Shown here in pieces: positions 1 through 7,867 of a stretch of DNA of 30,606 nucleotides. The stretch is from a virus. The notes under the pieces were generated by a model. It was not told the origin of the DNA, made no database searches, and saw only the letters and a program-made list of their open reading frames with translations. A program made the position numbers and the translations under genes. Position 1 is the stretch's first letter. Every line of letters starts with the position of its first letter. Where the stretch lies: positions 1 to 30,606 of the IMG/VR virus record IMGVR_UViG_3300044904_000121. One strand, 5' to 3'.

Positions 1-593
1 CGGATCAGCAGGTTGCCCACGTCCACCCCGTCCACCACCACCCCCGTTGTGCAGTTCACCGCATAGACCACCTCGCCCACCACCCACAGCGGCACCACAA
101 GCTGCGTCTCGCTATTGCCGCCCTGGCTCTTGGTCCGCTGCACATTATTCCCATCCGGCCCCGACCCGTAAGCGTACGTCGCCGCCCCGCCCGGTTCACT
201 CTCCCCCGTCAAACTATTCCGCAGCTTATACTCCTTGGCCGCCAGCACCGCCGTGCTCCCCAACGTCGTCCCATCCCAGGTAAAGAGCGTCACATAATCC
301 CCCTGCACACTCTGCAGTTGATACATCCCCACCGCGCCGGCCCCGCCCGTATCGTAAGCAAGCTGCAAGACGAAATTCGCATCCGACAAAATCGCCTGGT
401 CCGTCGCCCCGCGCTTGATGGAGAAGTTCAGAAACGCATTCAGAACCGTCACCAACTTGTTTATGTCGCTCGCGCTGTAAAGCGACGGCCTCCCCCTGCC
501 CTTCGTGAAAAGCTTGAGCTTCGTGCCAATGCTCTGCCCCGGCGTCGGCGCCGCAGGCGTTGCGCTGGCCTGGCCGTTAGTAGGCGACGACAT
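1..593 (-). CDS. Phage structural protein of unknown role, 3' end outside window
   Basis: An open frame starts with ATG at 593 (MSSPTNGQASATPAAPTPGQ) and stays open for 197 codons to the window edge, so the C-terminus is missing. The start overlaps the stop of the upstream gene by 17 bases, which fits translational coupling in the late operon. The N-terminus is rich in Ser, Ala, Pro and Thr. It is followed by a mixed beta-like region (LFTWDGTTLGSTAVLAAKEY) and a Val-rich stretch (TQLVVPLWVVGEVVYAVNC). No known domain is recognised. Its place at the distal end of the tail module, two genes after the tape measure, suggests a tail-tip or baseplate protein. That role is inference from gene order only. 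Confidence 0.7.
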   Translation of the reverse strand, partial: MSSPTNGQASATPAAPTPGQSIGTKLKLFTKGRGRPSLYSASDINKLVTVLNAFLNFSIKRGATDQAILSDANFVLQLAYDTGGAGAVGMYQLQSVQGDYVTLFTWDGTTLGSTAVLAAKEYKLRNSLTGESEPGGAATYAYGSGPDGNNVQRTKSQGGNSETQLVVPLWVVGEVVYAVNCTTGVVVDGVDVGNLLI

Positions 594-1287
594 ACCGAGT
601 CTTCCGCACCCACAGATTCCCCGACCCGAACATCCGCTCGATCCTCGAGTCCTCCGCCACGATCTCCGTCCCCGCCGCTACCAGCGCCTGGTATTCCGTC
701 GCCGACGGCACCGTCCCAGCGTAAGTCTGCCCCGCCACCGTCTGGCTGTCCCAAAGATAATCCACCTCAATCCCCGGAAAATCCGTTCCGCCCGTCAGGT
801 ATCGCTGCCCCAGGATCGGAGCAATGTCCGTCTGAGGAGTAGCCGTCTGAAAAAACGCATTCGCCACACGCGACGCCACAATCCGCGTGAACCGTTGCCG
901 CCCCGTCACCGACACATAATACGCGCTCCCCGTAACCACCACGCCCCCATACCCGATGAAATGGTAAGCAAAACTCTCGAAATCATCATAGCTCGCCGGC
1001 ACCTTCGCATAGGTCCTCGTCCACTTCGCCAGCCCGTTCCCCATGTCCTTCCGATCATCCTCCTTCACCAGGAAGTAGGTGGAGAAGTCCGGCGTCATTC
1101 CCGTGCTCGGATGCGCCGTATCCAGCGGCGTCGGCACAAAGCTCGCCCGCAACTGCATGAAGTCCTGCCGAAACGCGTACTCGGACGTCGTAGCCGGCGA
1201 AATAGCAAAGAATTCCGGCAGCGAACAAGCCTGTGCCAGGTCCAACCCCACAGTCGCGTAATCCGGTGCTGGCCATTGAAGACTCAT
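577..1287 (-). CDS. Putative distal tail protein, 236 aa
   Basis: A complete 236-aa frame starts with ATG at 1287 (MSLQWPAPDYATVGLDLAQA). It lies directly downstream of the tape-measure gene and overlaps the next gene by 17 bases. It has no signal peptide or membrane segment, and its composition is aromatic and beta-rich (SYDDFESFAYHFIGYGG, VDYLWDSQTVAG). Lambda-like phages keep minor tail or tail-tip proteins after the tape measure, so a distal-tail role is likely, but I recognise no family. No Shine-Dalgarno sequence is visible. The 30 bases before the start are a degenerate GCTGAAA-type tandem repeat (annotated separately). Confidence 0.7.
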   Translation of the reverse strand: MSLQWPAPDYATVGLDLAQACSLPEFFAISPATTSEYAFRQDFMQLRASFVPTPLDTAHPSTGMTPDFSTYFLVKEDDRKDMGNGLAKWTRTYAKVPASYDDFESFAYHFIGYGGVVVTGSAYYVSVTGRQRFTRIVASRVANAFFQTATPQTDIAPILGQRYLTGGTDFPGIEVDYLWDSQTVAGQTYAGTVPSATEYQALVAAGTEIVAEDSRIERMFGSGNLWVRKTRYVVAY

Positions 1288-1290
1288 ATT

Positions 1291-1318
1291 TTCAGCGTTT
1301 CAGTTTTTCAGCGTTTGC
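1291..1318 (-). repeat. Leader repeat, CTGAAA(AA/CG) family, before the 236-aa gene
   Basis: On the minus strand this reads as repeats of roughly AACGCTGAAA, ending 3 bases before the ATG at 1287 and filling the whole intergenic gap after the tape-measure stop. The same family recurs in reverse orientation at 15731-15764, where it is coding, and at 19713-19747. Confidence 0.7.
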
Positions 1319-1323
1319 CTTGG

Positions 1324-2859
1324 TCAGGCTCCGTTCGCCGGATTGACCTTCAGCCCCTCGCCCGCCGCCAGCCTGTACAAGCCGTCGATGTCGCCGCTCA
1401 TCGCCTCCAGGTAATCCGCGCTCTTCAGCGCGCCCGAGGCCCCGAGTTCCTTCTTGAGCTGGGTTATTCGCAGGTTATCCACATCGCGCGTCTTGTAGTC
1501 CCCCTCGAGGTTTGCCTTATGCGCCTCCCCCTGCAGCCGTTGGATTTCCTGTGCCTTCTCCGCCAACGGTCCACTGTGCCACATGCTGAACGTCCCGGTC
1601 CGCTGCATCCATCCCGACTTCGCCAGCTCCTCAATGCTCGCCCGGGAATTCTCCAGCTCCGTCCCGCTCGCCTTGGGCGCCTTCAAGTCCAACCTGGCCT
1701 TCCCCAGCTCGTCCAGTTTGAGCCTGGCCTTCTCGCCAGCCTGCACAATTCCCTCGTGAGTCCGCTTCAGCTCATCGTATTCGTGTTCGCGTTCCTTCAG
1801 CCGCTCCACCGAACCCCGCTGCTCCTCATCTACTCCCTTGAGCCGCTGCCGCGTTTCCTCCAGCCCCTTGGCCGCCTCTTTCGCCGCCGTCTCAAGACGG
1901 TCCACTTCCTTTGCCGCGTCCTGGTATGCCTGCGACGAGGCCGAACCCGTCGCCTTCCCTTGTGCCCAGCCCTCGATCCCTTCCAGCGCGTGCTGTTGCT
2001 TGCGCAGCTCCTTCTTCGCCTCCGCCAAATCGCTCTCCGCCTCAGAAGCATCCCGCGTGTGCCCGGACAACGATTTCCTCAGCCGCTCCTGTAGCCCCAG
2101 CCGGCCCGGGTCCGCCGCCCGATCCGCCGCCGCCTCCACATTGACCCGCGCCCGCCACAGCGCCGTGTCCGAAGAATTCCGCGCCGCCTCTTCCGCCGCC
2201 ACCGTCGCCTTGGCTTCTTCCACGCGCAGCGCGCGTTGCTCCCGCGCCGCCTGAATTTCCAGCTTCGCCCGCTCGATCGCCGCCTGCCCCCCCGTGATCT
2301 TCCCTGACGCCTCCCGCGCATCAATTCCCATCCCGGCCTGCCGTGTCCGCTGCGCCAGCAGCTTTTCGTTCGCGCTGCCCTGATCCTTGATCGCCTCCAC
2401 CTGCAACTGCAACTGCCGCGTGATCTTCGCCGCCGCCGACTCATTATGCGCCAGCCAGATCTCGAATTCCTGGTTCAGCCTCGCCAGCTCCTCGTGCGCC
2501 CGCGCCGCCGCCTTGGCTGGGTCAGCCGCCGCCCGTTCCAGCCGCTCCGCCATCTTATCCACCCGCGCGTTATACTCCTCGATCTGCTTGTTGAAGTACT
2601 CCAAAGCCTTCGCCGCCGCCACGATCGCCAGCGTCACCGGATTAAACGCCACCATCGCCAGGCTGCCCAGCCCCGGTATGAATGCATTGATCCCCTCCAG
2701 CGCCTTATGGAACCCCCGCGCCCCATTCGCCATGTTATCCAGGTGCCCCACCACCGACCCCGAAGCCGCCTGCACCTTGCCCTTGAAATCATTCAGCCCC
2801 GGCCCCACCTGGCTCTGGTCGATCCCCAGCTTCAGCAAAATCTGTTCAACAGTAGTCAT
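1324..2859 (-). CDS. Tape measure protein (short, coiled-coil)
   Basis: The 511-aa product begins MTTVEQILLKLGIDQSQVGP. Residues about 55-90 are hydrophobic (FIPGLGSLAMVAFNPVTLAI). A long, nearly uninterrupted Ala/Glu/Lys/Arg-rich coiled coil follows over about residues 95-400. N-terminal small domain, one hydrophobic patch and an extended helical rod are the usual architecture of siphophage tape-measure proteins, which set tail length and help DNA ejection. At 511 aa it is short for the family, so the tail would be short or a second protein may contribute. It follows a chaperone-like gene and precedes distal tail genes, as expected. The ATG at 2859 abuts a GCCAATAGCC-type repeat with no clear ribosome site. 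Confidence 0.8.
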   Translation of the reverse strand: MTTVEQILLKLGIDQSQVGPGLNDFKGKVQAASGSVVGHLDNMANGARGFHKALEGINAFIPGLGSLAMVAFNPVTLAIVAAAKALEYFNKQIEEYNARVDKMAERLERAAADPAKAAARAHEELARLNQEFEIWLAHNESAAAKITRQLQLQVEAIKDQGSANEKLLAQRTRQAGMGIDAREASGKITGGQAAIERAKLEIQAAREQRALRVEEAKATVAAEEAARNSSDTALWRARVNVEAAADRAADPGRLGLQERLRKSLSGHTRDASEAESDLAEAKKELRKQQHALEGIEGWAQGKATGSASSQAYQDAAKEVDRLETAAKEAAKGLEETRQRLKGVDEEQRGSVERLKEREHEYDELKRTHEGIVQAGEKARLKLDELGKARLDLKAPKASGTELENSRASIEELAKSGWMQRTGTFSMWHSGPLAEKAQEIQRLQGEAHKANLEGDYKTRDVDNLRITQLKKELGASGALKSADYLEAMSGDIDGLYRLAAGEGLKVNPANGA

Positions 2860-2862
2860 TTG

Positions 2863-2913
2863 GCTTTGGCTATTGGCGATCGGCTATCGGCGATCGGCAA
2901 TTGGCGATTCCCT
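2863..2913 (-). repeat. Leader repeat, GCCAATAGCC family, before tape measure
   Basis: On the minus strand this consists of tandem degenerate octamers (GCCAATTGCCGATCGCCGAT and variants). It runs from inside the end of the upstream gene to 3 bases before the tape-measure ATG. The upstream gene uses part of it as coding sequence for its last residues (IANCRSPIADRQ). The same family occurs at 4719, 6608, 15350, 18595 and 29771. Confidence 0.75.
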
Positions 2914-3616
2914 TGCCCAGCCGGCTCTGCAATTCCTCATTCCTTCGCTTCAGCTCTTCCTCGACCGCCTTTGCCGACGAAGCATTAGTCACCGTCCCCC
3001 CCTCAGCCTCGGTGATCTCGCGGATGCACTGAAACAGGATCTTGAGCGGCGTATCCAGCACCTGGTCGCGTGTCATCACATACCCATGCCTCCCCAAGAC
3101 GCCCCACCAGAAACACACGTCAGAGTAATACGAAGGCGCAGGCCCACCCTTCCCGCGCCCTGGCCGGTCCATCATCGTCTCCGCCATGTACTCCACAGCC
3201 TCGGCAATCACGCCCTCCGCCTTTGGCCATCTCAGCTCACACCGCCGTTGCCACCGCCTCATTGCCCTTCGCGTCCGGAGCAGCGGCCGCCGCGGCGGCA
3301 TAAACCACCAGCACCGCGCAAAGAACCTCCATCGCCGCCAGCCCGCCATAACTCCCATACCTCTCATCCCTTCCCATTTCGGCGAGAGGACGAGCAGGAA
3401 TTGCCGCAGTTGTTTCGGTGTCGGCGCTTCCCCGTATAGCAACGGGCACCCCGCCAGCCGCAGCACCAGGTAAGCGCGCAGCGACATCGGCTTCAGCTCG
3501 AAGCCGCCCACGCTCTCCGTCAACTCCAGGAAGCTCGCATCCCTTACCAGCCTCTCCCGCTCGCTCGCTTCCGCATATCCTGGAGCCAACAGAACACTAT
3601 TGCCAGGTACCTTCAT
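2870..3616 (-). CDS. Putative tail assembly chaperone, 248 aa
   Basis: The frame starts with ATG at 3616 (MKVPGNSVLLAPGYAEASER); a GTG one codon upstream is possible. The N-terminal half (FELKPMSLRAYLVLRLAGCP, then PTPKQLRQFLLVLSP) resembles tail assembly chaperones in general pattern. The middle is Trp/Arg-rich, and the end is charged and helical (AKAVEEELKRRNEELQSRLG). The gene lies between the tail-tube candidate and the tape measure, the usual chaperone position. The last ~12 residues are encoded by the repeat that also leads into the tape measure. I see no obvious slippery frameshift site. The function rests mainly on gene order. Confidence 0.5.
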   Translation of the reverse strand: MKVPGNSVLLAPGYAEASERERLVRDASFLELTESVGGFELKPMSLRAYLVLRLAGCPLLYGEAPTPKQLRQFLLVLSPKWEGMRGMGVMAGWRRWRFFARCWWFMPPRRPLLRTRRAMRRWQRRCELRWPKAEGVIAEAVEYMAETMMDRPGRGKGGPAPSYYSDVCFWWGVLGRHGYVMTRDQVLDTPLKILFQCIREITEAEGGTVTNASSAKAVEEELKRRNEELQSRLGKGIANCRSPIADRQ

Positions 3617-3642
3617 CACGCCTCACGTCAGGCGCCTCCGCC

Positions 3643-3668
3643 CACGCAACACGCAACACGCAACACGC
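3643..3668 (-). repeat. Leader repeat, CGTGTTG family, before the 248-aa gene
   Basis: On the minus strand this reads as tandem GCGTGTT units, three to four copies, filling the gap after the 152-aa gene. A second short family (TGACGTGAGGCGTG) then leads into the ATG at 3616. The GCGTGTT family recurs at 9429-9452, where it encodes part of a signal peptide. Confidence 0.7.
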
Positions 3669-4127
3669 CTACGACGGCGGATTATGCGACCGGATCAAAT
3701 TGAGATCCTGGTACCAGTACCCGTTCATTTCGTAAGAATCCGTGGTCGATTCCACGACCCAGGTCTCCGGGTACATCGGGTCCACATTCGGCAGCCCGAT
3801 CACCACCGTCCCGTCCGACGGATCGAACGAATCCTGAAACCAGTCGCCGACCTTGAGCGTCGGAGCGGAGAGCGTCGGCAACTGCGCCTTCGAGGACGCC
3901 CGCTCCTGAGCCGCCACAATCGCGAACCCATTCGGTTGCCCAATCACGCCCGGCCGCTCCACAAGCTTGCCCGGGCGGGACGGCTTCATGCTTTCGAGCA
4001 TATACCAACCGCGGTACTGCCCGCGGGAAGTCCCGCCGTATTGGAAGAGTTCAAACCTCGATCCGAACCCTTGAAGATTGTCGATGAATGCGACTGCTGG
4101 TGTCGCTGGTGTTGAAGGAGCTGGCAT
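3669..4127 (-). CDS. Putative tail tube / major tail protein, 152 aa
   Basis: This 152-aa protein starts MPAPSTPATPAVAFIDNLQG. Residues about 15-150 look beta-rich with many aromatic residues (RFELFQYGGTSRGQYRGWYM, VVESTTDSYEMNGYWYQDLN). There is no signal peptide or membrane segment. It sits just upstream of the chaperone and tape-measure genes, where siphophages usually keep the tail tube gene, and its size suits that role. No family signature is recognised, so the call is positional. The leader is CAACAACAAAACAGC-like rather than a Shine-Dalgarno sequence. Confidence 0.5.
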   Translation of the reverse strand: MPAPSTPATPAVAFIDNLQGFGSRFELFQYGGTSRGQYRGWYMLESMKPSRPGKLVERPGVIGQPNGFAIVAAQERASSKAQLPTLSAPTLKVGDWFQDSFDPSDGTVVIGLPNVDPMYPETWVVESTTDSYEMNGYWYQDLNLIRSHNPPS

Positions 4128-4174
4128 AGTCTATCTTTCTCTGTTTGCTGTTTTGTTGTTGCTGTCGAAAATCG

Positions 4175-4705
4175 TTACGGAGTCAGCAGCGCCGGCCAGG
4201 CATTGGCCTGCACGCTGATCGTCCCGTCAAAGCTCATCTCCGTTTTCATCATCCCGGATTCCGGCGCCACGAGCACCGGCGAGCTGCCATTGTCCTTAAG
4301 GAGCTGAATACAATGTCGAGTCATCGGAGGAACCCCATTCACGAGCTGCCAGAGCTGCGCCAGCGCGCTGCGCACCTGCGCGCGATAGTCCGCGTGCCCC
4401 TCGATGTCGATCCCGGTCAACAGATCGAATTGCATCCTGAACCCCCAAGCCGACTCGCGCCTGCAATAGAAGAGGATCGTCGGCGACACATTCGGCGTAG
4501 CCGGCGTCGCGATCGCCCCATTGACCACCGGCATAAAGCGCTGCAAGCCCGCCCCCAGAGTGAACTTGATTTCCACCCGTGGCCTATCCTTCTGGAAATC
4601 CGGCTTGTCCCGAGTGGTGAACGCCTTGATCTCCATCGAGGCCAGCACCTGCTTAGCCGCCGTCTCGGCGATCCCCTCGAAATCGTAAATGTCCCGCGCG
4701 CTCAT
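4175..4705 (-). CDS. Putative tail completion/terminator protein, 176 aa
   Basis: The protein begins MSARDIYDFEGIAETAAKQV and continues with mixed alpha/beta sequence (RPRVEIKFTLGAG, FRMQFDLLTGIDIEGHADY, ALAQLWQLVNG). Starting with a helix and continuing with beta strands and a central helical stretch is common in small tail-terminator proteins, but I recognise no family. It is followed by the tube candidate and overlaps the glycosyltransferase gene upstream by 4 bases (ATGA type). The GCCAATAGCC repeat lies ~14 bases before its ATG, inside the end of the upstream gene. Confidence 0.45.
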   Translation of the reverse strand: MSARDIYDFEGIAETAAKQVLASMEIKAFTTRDKPDFQKDRPRVEIKFTLGAGLQRFMPVVNGAIATPATPNVSPTILFYCRRESAWGFRMQFDLLTGIDIEGHADYRAQVRSALAQLWQLVNGVPPMTRHCIQLLKDNGSSPVLVAPESGMMKTEMSFDGTISVQANAWPALLTP

Positions 4706-5751
4706 GGCCTTCCCTCTCGGCTATCGGCTATTGGCGCTTGGCTATTCCCGGTCAGCTCCTTCAGGATCTCCATCCTCAGATCATTGACCTGATCGAGCAT
4801 CAGCTCGCGCTGGATCCACGCCCGCGACTCGTCCCGCCGATCCGCCCGCCACTGGGCCCCGGCCCCGATCGCAACCGTCAGACTCTCCTCGAACGGCATC
4901 GTGCACTGCAACATTCCCGGCCGTTCCCACTCCGGCAGCACCGGCCCCACCACCATCGCCCCCGCCGCCGTCGCCTCGAGCCATGCGCAGTTCGACTTCG
5001 CCCGATTGAACAGCGAGTCCGCCAGTGGCACGATATGGATGGACGGCCGCAAATTCGTCAGCGCCGCCGCATACCCGAAGAAATCCTGTGGCGGCACAAT
5101 CTGCACCCGCTCCGCCCCCAGCGCCCCCACCACATCCCAATGCGTTCCCCCCATGAACACCCAGCGCCAATCCGGGAACCGTTTCGCCACCCGCCCCATC
5201 GCCGGCAGCACCTCGCCCAGGTCCCGCAGGTGTGAGTTTGACGGCCCGCTCCGCCACGTCACGACTTTCTCCCGCTCGAACAGCGGCGCCTGGTCCCACG
5301 TCGGCCACATTCTCAGATCGAGCGCATTCGGGATTACCTGCCAATCGCAAGTCAGCCCCAGGTTCGCGAACCGACCGCAAAAGCTCTCCTGTATCGCCGG
5401 CGTCGAAACGCTCACCACGTCTGCCATCTGGAACAAATGCCCCAGCAGATCCTCGAACCCCTCCCCGCAAGTCGCCGCCGCCGGATGCCAATACGGCACG
5501 TTCAGCAAATCATCATCGAAGTCCAACCACACTGGCACCCCCAGCCCCCTGGCCATCCGCACAATATTCCGGTGCATTGGATGGTGTGGCCGATGGATAA
5601 ACAGCGCATCGCACTGCATCAGCTCGCACCATCCCCACCCCGGGAAGGACAGCAGCCTTACTCCATGCGCCCGCAGCGCGCTCAGCGGCCCGATCGCCCG
5701 ATAAAGCGAAGTCGTGCTCTGGTCGTCAGGTGTGATGACTCCAAGATTCAT
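4702..5751 (-). CDS. Glycosyltransferase, GT4-like fold, in tail module
   Basis: The 349-aa product, taking ATG 5751 (MNLGVITPDDQSTTSLYRAI), fits the nucleotide-sugar GT-B family. It has an N-terminal Rossmann-like domain with a WLDFDDDLLNVPY motif near residues 80-92. A central PNALDLRMWP segment is typical of GT1/GT4 enzymes. The C-terminal donor-binding pattern is VPLADSLFNRAKSNCAWLEA followed by GAMVVGP. It would transfer a sugar to a phage or host target, perhaps virion proteins, host surface sugars or modified DNA bases; the acceptor cannot be read from sequence. A GTG at 5769 would add six residues encoded by a CGTGAAA repeat, so ATG 5751 is preferred. Its place among tail genes is unusual. 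Confidence 0.75.
   Translation of the reverse strand: MNLGVITPDDQSTTSLYRAIGPLSALRAHGVRLLSFPGWGWCELMQCDALFIHRPHHPMHRNIVRMARGLGVPVWLDFDDDLLNVPYWHPAAATCGEGFEDLLGHLFQMADVVSVSTPAIQESFCGRFANLGLTCDWQVIPNALDLRMWPTWDQAPLFEREKVVTWRSGPSNSHLRDLGEVLPAMGRVAKRFPDWRWVFMGGTHWDVVGALGAERVQIVPPQDFFGYAAALTNLRPSIHIVPLADSLFNRAKSNCAWLEATAAGAMVVGPVLPEWERPGMLQCTMPFEESLTVAIGAGAQWRADRRDESRAWIQRELMLDQVNDLRMEILKELTGNSQAPIADSREGRP
4719..4746 (-). repeat. GCCAATAGCC repeat at glycosyltransferase 3' end
   Basis: Tandem AATAGCCAAGCGCCAATAGC units on the minus strand code for the last residues of the glycosyltransferase (SQAPIADSREG). They lie immediately before the start of the next gene at 4705. Confidence 0.7.
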
Positions 5752-5765
5752 TTCACGTTTCACGC

Positions 5766-6605
5766 TCACATCAGTTCCATCTGTTGCGTCGACGCCTCAT
5801 CCGCCGCCAACTCCGGGTGCTCCAGCAACTGCTTCATCCGTTCGACCATTGCCGCGCAGCGGATTTGCATCGCCTTGATCGCAAGCTGGTTCATCATCGC
5901 GCTGCCGATCCCCTTCGCGTGATTCTCGATCTCGAACCGTGGATACCTCGGATCACCCAGCCCCCTTATATCGCACCCTCCCCGCGCCCCGGACGCGTGT
6001 CTCGTCACCCAGGCCGGTGGCGTATAAATCCCGCCCGGCTTCCCCAGTTCATTCCACCCGATCATCCAGCCCGCCTTTGCCCGCCCCACATTATTCTGGA
6101 AGTGCTTCACCACTTGCAGCTTCGTCGCCTCCAGCAGCAGAAACTTCTCTTTGACGTACACCCCCTGCTTGCCCCGCATCCCCAGGTATTGGATGTTCTT
6201 TTTGCAAGGCCGCGCCTTCATGCTCAAGTACAGCGCCCGCAACTCATTCTCATCCGCCCCCCGCTTGTCGTTCTGCCGCTTGTATCCCGTCAGCGACTGA
6301 TCATCCCAGTGCGACCAATAGACCTCGCCATGCCCGTGCTTAGGATCATCGCTCGCCCAGGCCCCGTGATCCTGGAAAGTCTCCCCCATTTGACCAAACA
6401 CCCGCCACACATCCACCGCGACCTTCTCCCGCGCATCCTCCAACCTCTTCGGCGGAGTCACCTTGATCAGCGTCTGCACCAGCCGGCCCGCCTCCACCTT
6501 CACGACCCCCTGCCCGTTCACCTGCAGCATGTCGATCTTCCCCGCGATGGATGAATTCCATCGCGCGATCGACTGTTGCAGTGCTGGCATGTCCACGGTG
6601 ATCAT
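5766..6605 (-). CDS. Phage tail-region protein, unknown, 279 aa
   Basis: The chosen start is ATG 6605 (MITVDMPALQQSIARWNSSI). A TTG five codons upstream would include residues from the GCCAATTGCC repeat. The N-terminal helical region (VKVEAGRLVQTLIKVTPPKR) followed by a domain with many Trp, Lys and Gly residues looks like minor tail or connector proteins of the HK97 gp10 type, where an N-terminal VEAGRLVQT...TPP motif is common. The protein is about twice that family's usual length, so it may carry an extra domain. It lies in an operon with the glycosyltransferase, overlapping the GTG alternative but not the preferred start. Confidence 0.5.
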   Translation of the reverse strand: MITVDMPALQQSIARWNSSIAGKIDMLQVNGQGVVKVEAGRLVQTLIKVTPPKRLEDAREKVAVDVWRVFGQMGETFQDHGAWASDDPKHGHGEVYWSHWDDQSLTGYKRQNDKRGADENELRALYLSMKARPCKKNIQYLGMRGKQGVYVKEKFLLLEATKLQVVKHFQNNVGRAKAGWMIGWNELGKPGGIYTPPAWVTRHASGARGGCDIRGLGDPRYPRFEIENHAKGIGSAMMNQLAIKAMQIRCAAMVERMKQLLEHPELAADEASTQQMELM

Positions 6606-6607
6606 TT

Positions 6608-6636
6608 TGGCTATCGGCAATTGGCCATTGGCTATT
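6608..6636 (-). repeat. Leader repeat, GCCAATAGCC family, before 279-aa gene
   Basis: Minus-strand units AATAGCCAATGGCCAATTGC and GCCGATAGCC fill the gap between the stop of the 67-aa gene (6639) and the ATG at 6605. The repeat ends 2-3 bases before the start codon and no Shine-Dalgarno sequence is present. Confidence 0.75.
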
Positions 6637-6638
6637 CC

Positions 6639-6842
6639 TCAGTCGGCCCTCTGCACGGCCGCCGGCCCGGGCCGCGGCTTGCTCAAATAGTCTTTGCCCG
6701 CCGCGATCGCACACTCCAGGCACTCCGCCGACCGGTGCAGCGGCACATTCACGCAGTCCGCATCCATCGAATAAGTCATGCGCCGATCCGCCTTATCCAG
6801 CGCCTGTTGCGCCACCGCCATCAATTTCAGCGCCTGTTTCAT
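6639..6842 (-). CDS. Small phage protein, 67 aa, unknown
   Basis: ATG at 6842 overlaps the stop of the upstream gene (ATGA), which decides this start. The product is helical (MKQALKLMAVAQQALDKADR) and has three Cys in the middle (DADCVNVP, SAECLECAIAAG), a possible weak metal site. No family is recognised. Confidence 0.6.
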   Translation of the reverse strand: MKQALKLMAVAQQALDKADRRMTYSMDADCVNVPLHRSAECLECAIAAGKDYLSKPRPGPAAVQRAD

Positions 6843-7075
6843 GCTGGGTCCGCTTCCACCTGCCATTGTGGCGGCTCCTGACCCGCCAGCGCCGCCGCGC
6901 ACACCGCGTCCACATACGCGTGAATGGCGTCCTGCGTCTCCTTCGGGATCAATCCCGCCGTAAACAGCGAGCTGATAAACTGTTTCGCCTGAGAGACGAT
7001 GGCCTCCACAGTCGGCGCCGCCTGGATAGCCGCCTGTATCCCCTGCACGATCAGTAAAATGGTTGCTGGTGTCAT
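6839..7075 (-). CDS. Small helical phage protein, 78 aa, unknown
   Basis: The product starts MTPATILLIVQGIQAAIQAA, has a hydrophobic N-terminal helix, then amphipathic helices (AIVSQAKQFISSLFTAG, ETQDAIHAYVDAVCAAALAG). It is translationally coupled to the next gene by an ATGA overlap. It follows the lipoprotein-like gene and may belong to the lysis or tail-accessory block. A short AAAGTCCGAAAATCG-type repeat precedes the start. Confidence 0.6.
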   Translation of the reverse strand: MTPATILLIVQGIQAAIQAAPTVEAIVSQAKQFISSLFTAGLIPKETQDAIHAYVDAVCAAALAGQEPPQWQVEADPA

Positions 7076-7105
7076 ATTGAGATTCGATTTTCGGACTTTG
7101 GACTA

Positions 7106-7864
7106 TTACTGTTTGGGCAGTACGGCCACCGCCGCCCCCGCCAACTGCTGCGTCTTCCCCAGCACCGCCTGCAGCGTACTCAGATTGGCCGGCACCGGGT
7201 TGGCCACATACGCCGCCCTTGCCGTCGCATAATCCACCTTCACCTGCACCGCCTGTGGCCGGATACTGTCCAGCCCATGCTTGATCTGGGGCGACACCTG
7301 CCAAAGCATTGCCCGGTTCACCCGCTCGAACGTGAAAGCCGCATCCAGCGAGGACACCGCCAAATCAAACGCCGAATCCGCCACGAAGAACGCATAGTCC
7401 GGCTCCATCGAAAGGCTCACTACTCCCGCCGAATTGGTAATCACCGGCGCATAAGCTCCCCCCTGCTCCAGCTTCGTCGAGCTGCACCCCATCAGTCCCA
7501 TCAGTCCTATCACTCCCAGCAGCGGAAGTATCGTCCCCGCCAAAATTCGCACCGGCCCGTTCCCCGCCTTCGCCCTGGCCGCGTCGAACATCGCCAGCGA
7601 CGGCAGCTTCACGCTGCACACCAGGTCCACCAAAAACGCCAGCACCCGGTACCACCGCTGCCGCAGCACCCCTTCGATCCACCCGATCTCATCGGCATCG
7701 TTCTCCCCCGCGATCTCCGCCAGCTTCGAGCTCAGCCGCGTCTGGACAGCTCCGCTCACAAACTTGAACGCCACTCGCAGCGCGGCCATCCAGCCCATCA
7801 AGGCCGGCAGCCAGCCCAGTTTACCCGCCAACAGTGAATACAATGGTTGCAGCGATTCATTCAT
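7106..7864 (-). CDS. Membrane protein with internal lipoprotein-like signal, 252 aa
   Basis: The start ATG 7864 has a clear ribosome site (AAGGAGGA) about a dozen bases upstream. The N-terminal ~100 residues contain hydrophobic or amphipathic segments (WLPALMGWMAALRVAF, RVLAFLVDLVCSV). Around residues 105-127 there is an almost ideal bacterial lipoprotein signal peptide, VRILAGTILPLLGVIGLMGL then MGC, with Cys127 as the lipidation candidate. The remaining ~125 residues are Ala/Val-rich and soluble-looking. An in-frame GTG codon encodes Val105, so a nested 148-aa lipoprotein (7106-7552) could be made from the same gene. The neighbouring holin-like gene makes an outer-membrane spanin-like role possible, but this is unproven. 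Confidence 0.65.
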   Translation of the reverse strand: MNESLQPLYSLLAGKLGWLPALMGWMAALRVAFKFVSGAVQTRLSSKLAEIAGENDADEIGWIEGVLRQRWYRVLAFLVDLVCSVKLPSLAMFDAARAKAGNGPVRILAGTILPLLGVIGLMGLMGCSSTKLEQGGAYAPVITNSAGVVSLSMEPDYAFFVADSAFDLAVSSLDAAFTFERVNRAMLWQVSPQIKHGLDSIRPQAVQVKVDYATARAAYVANPVPANLSTLQAVLGKTQQLAGAAVAVLPKQ

Positions 7865-7867
7865 ACA

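Noticed and set aside
505-2094. Long plus-strand open frame of 529 codons antisense to the tail genes
   Set aside because: High-GC shadow of the minus-strand genes; Arg/Pro/Leu-rich with no domain, and it covers genes with good overlaps and domains.
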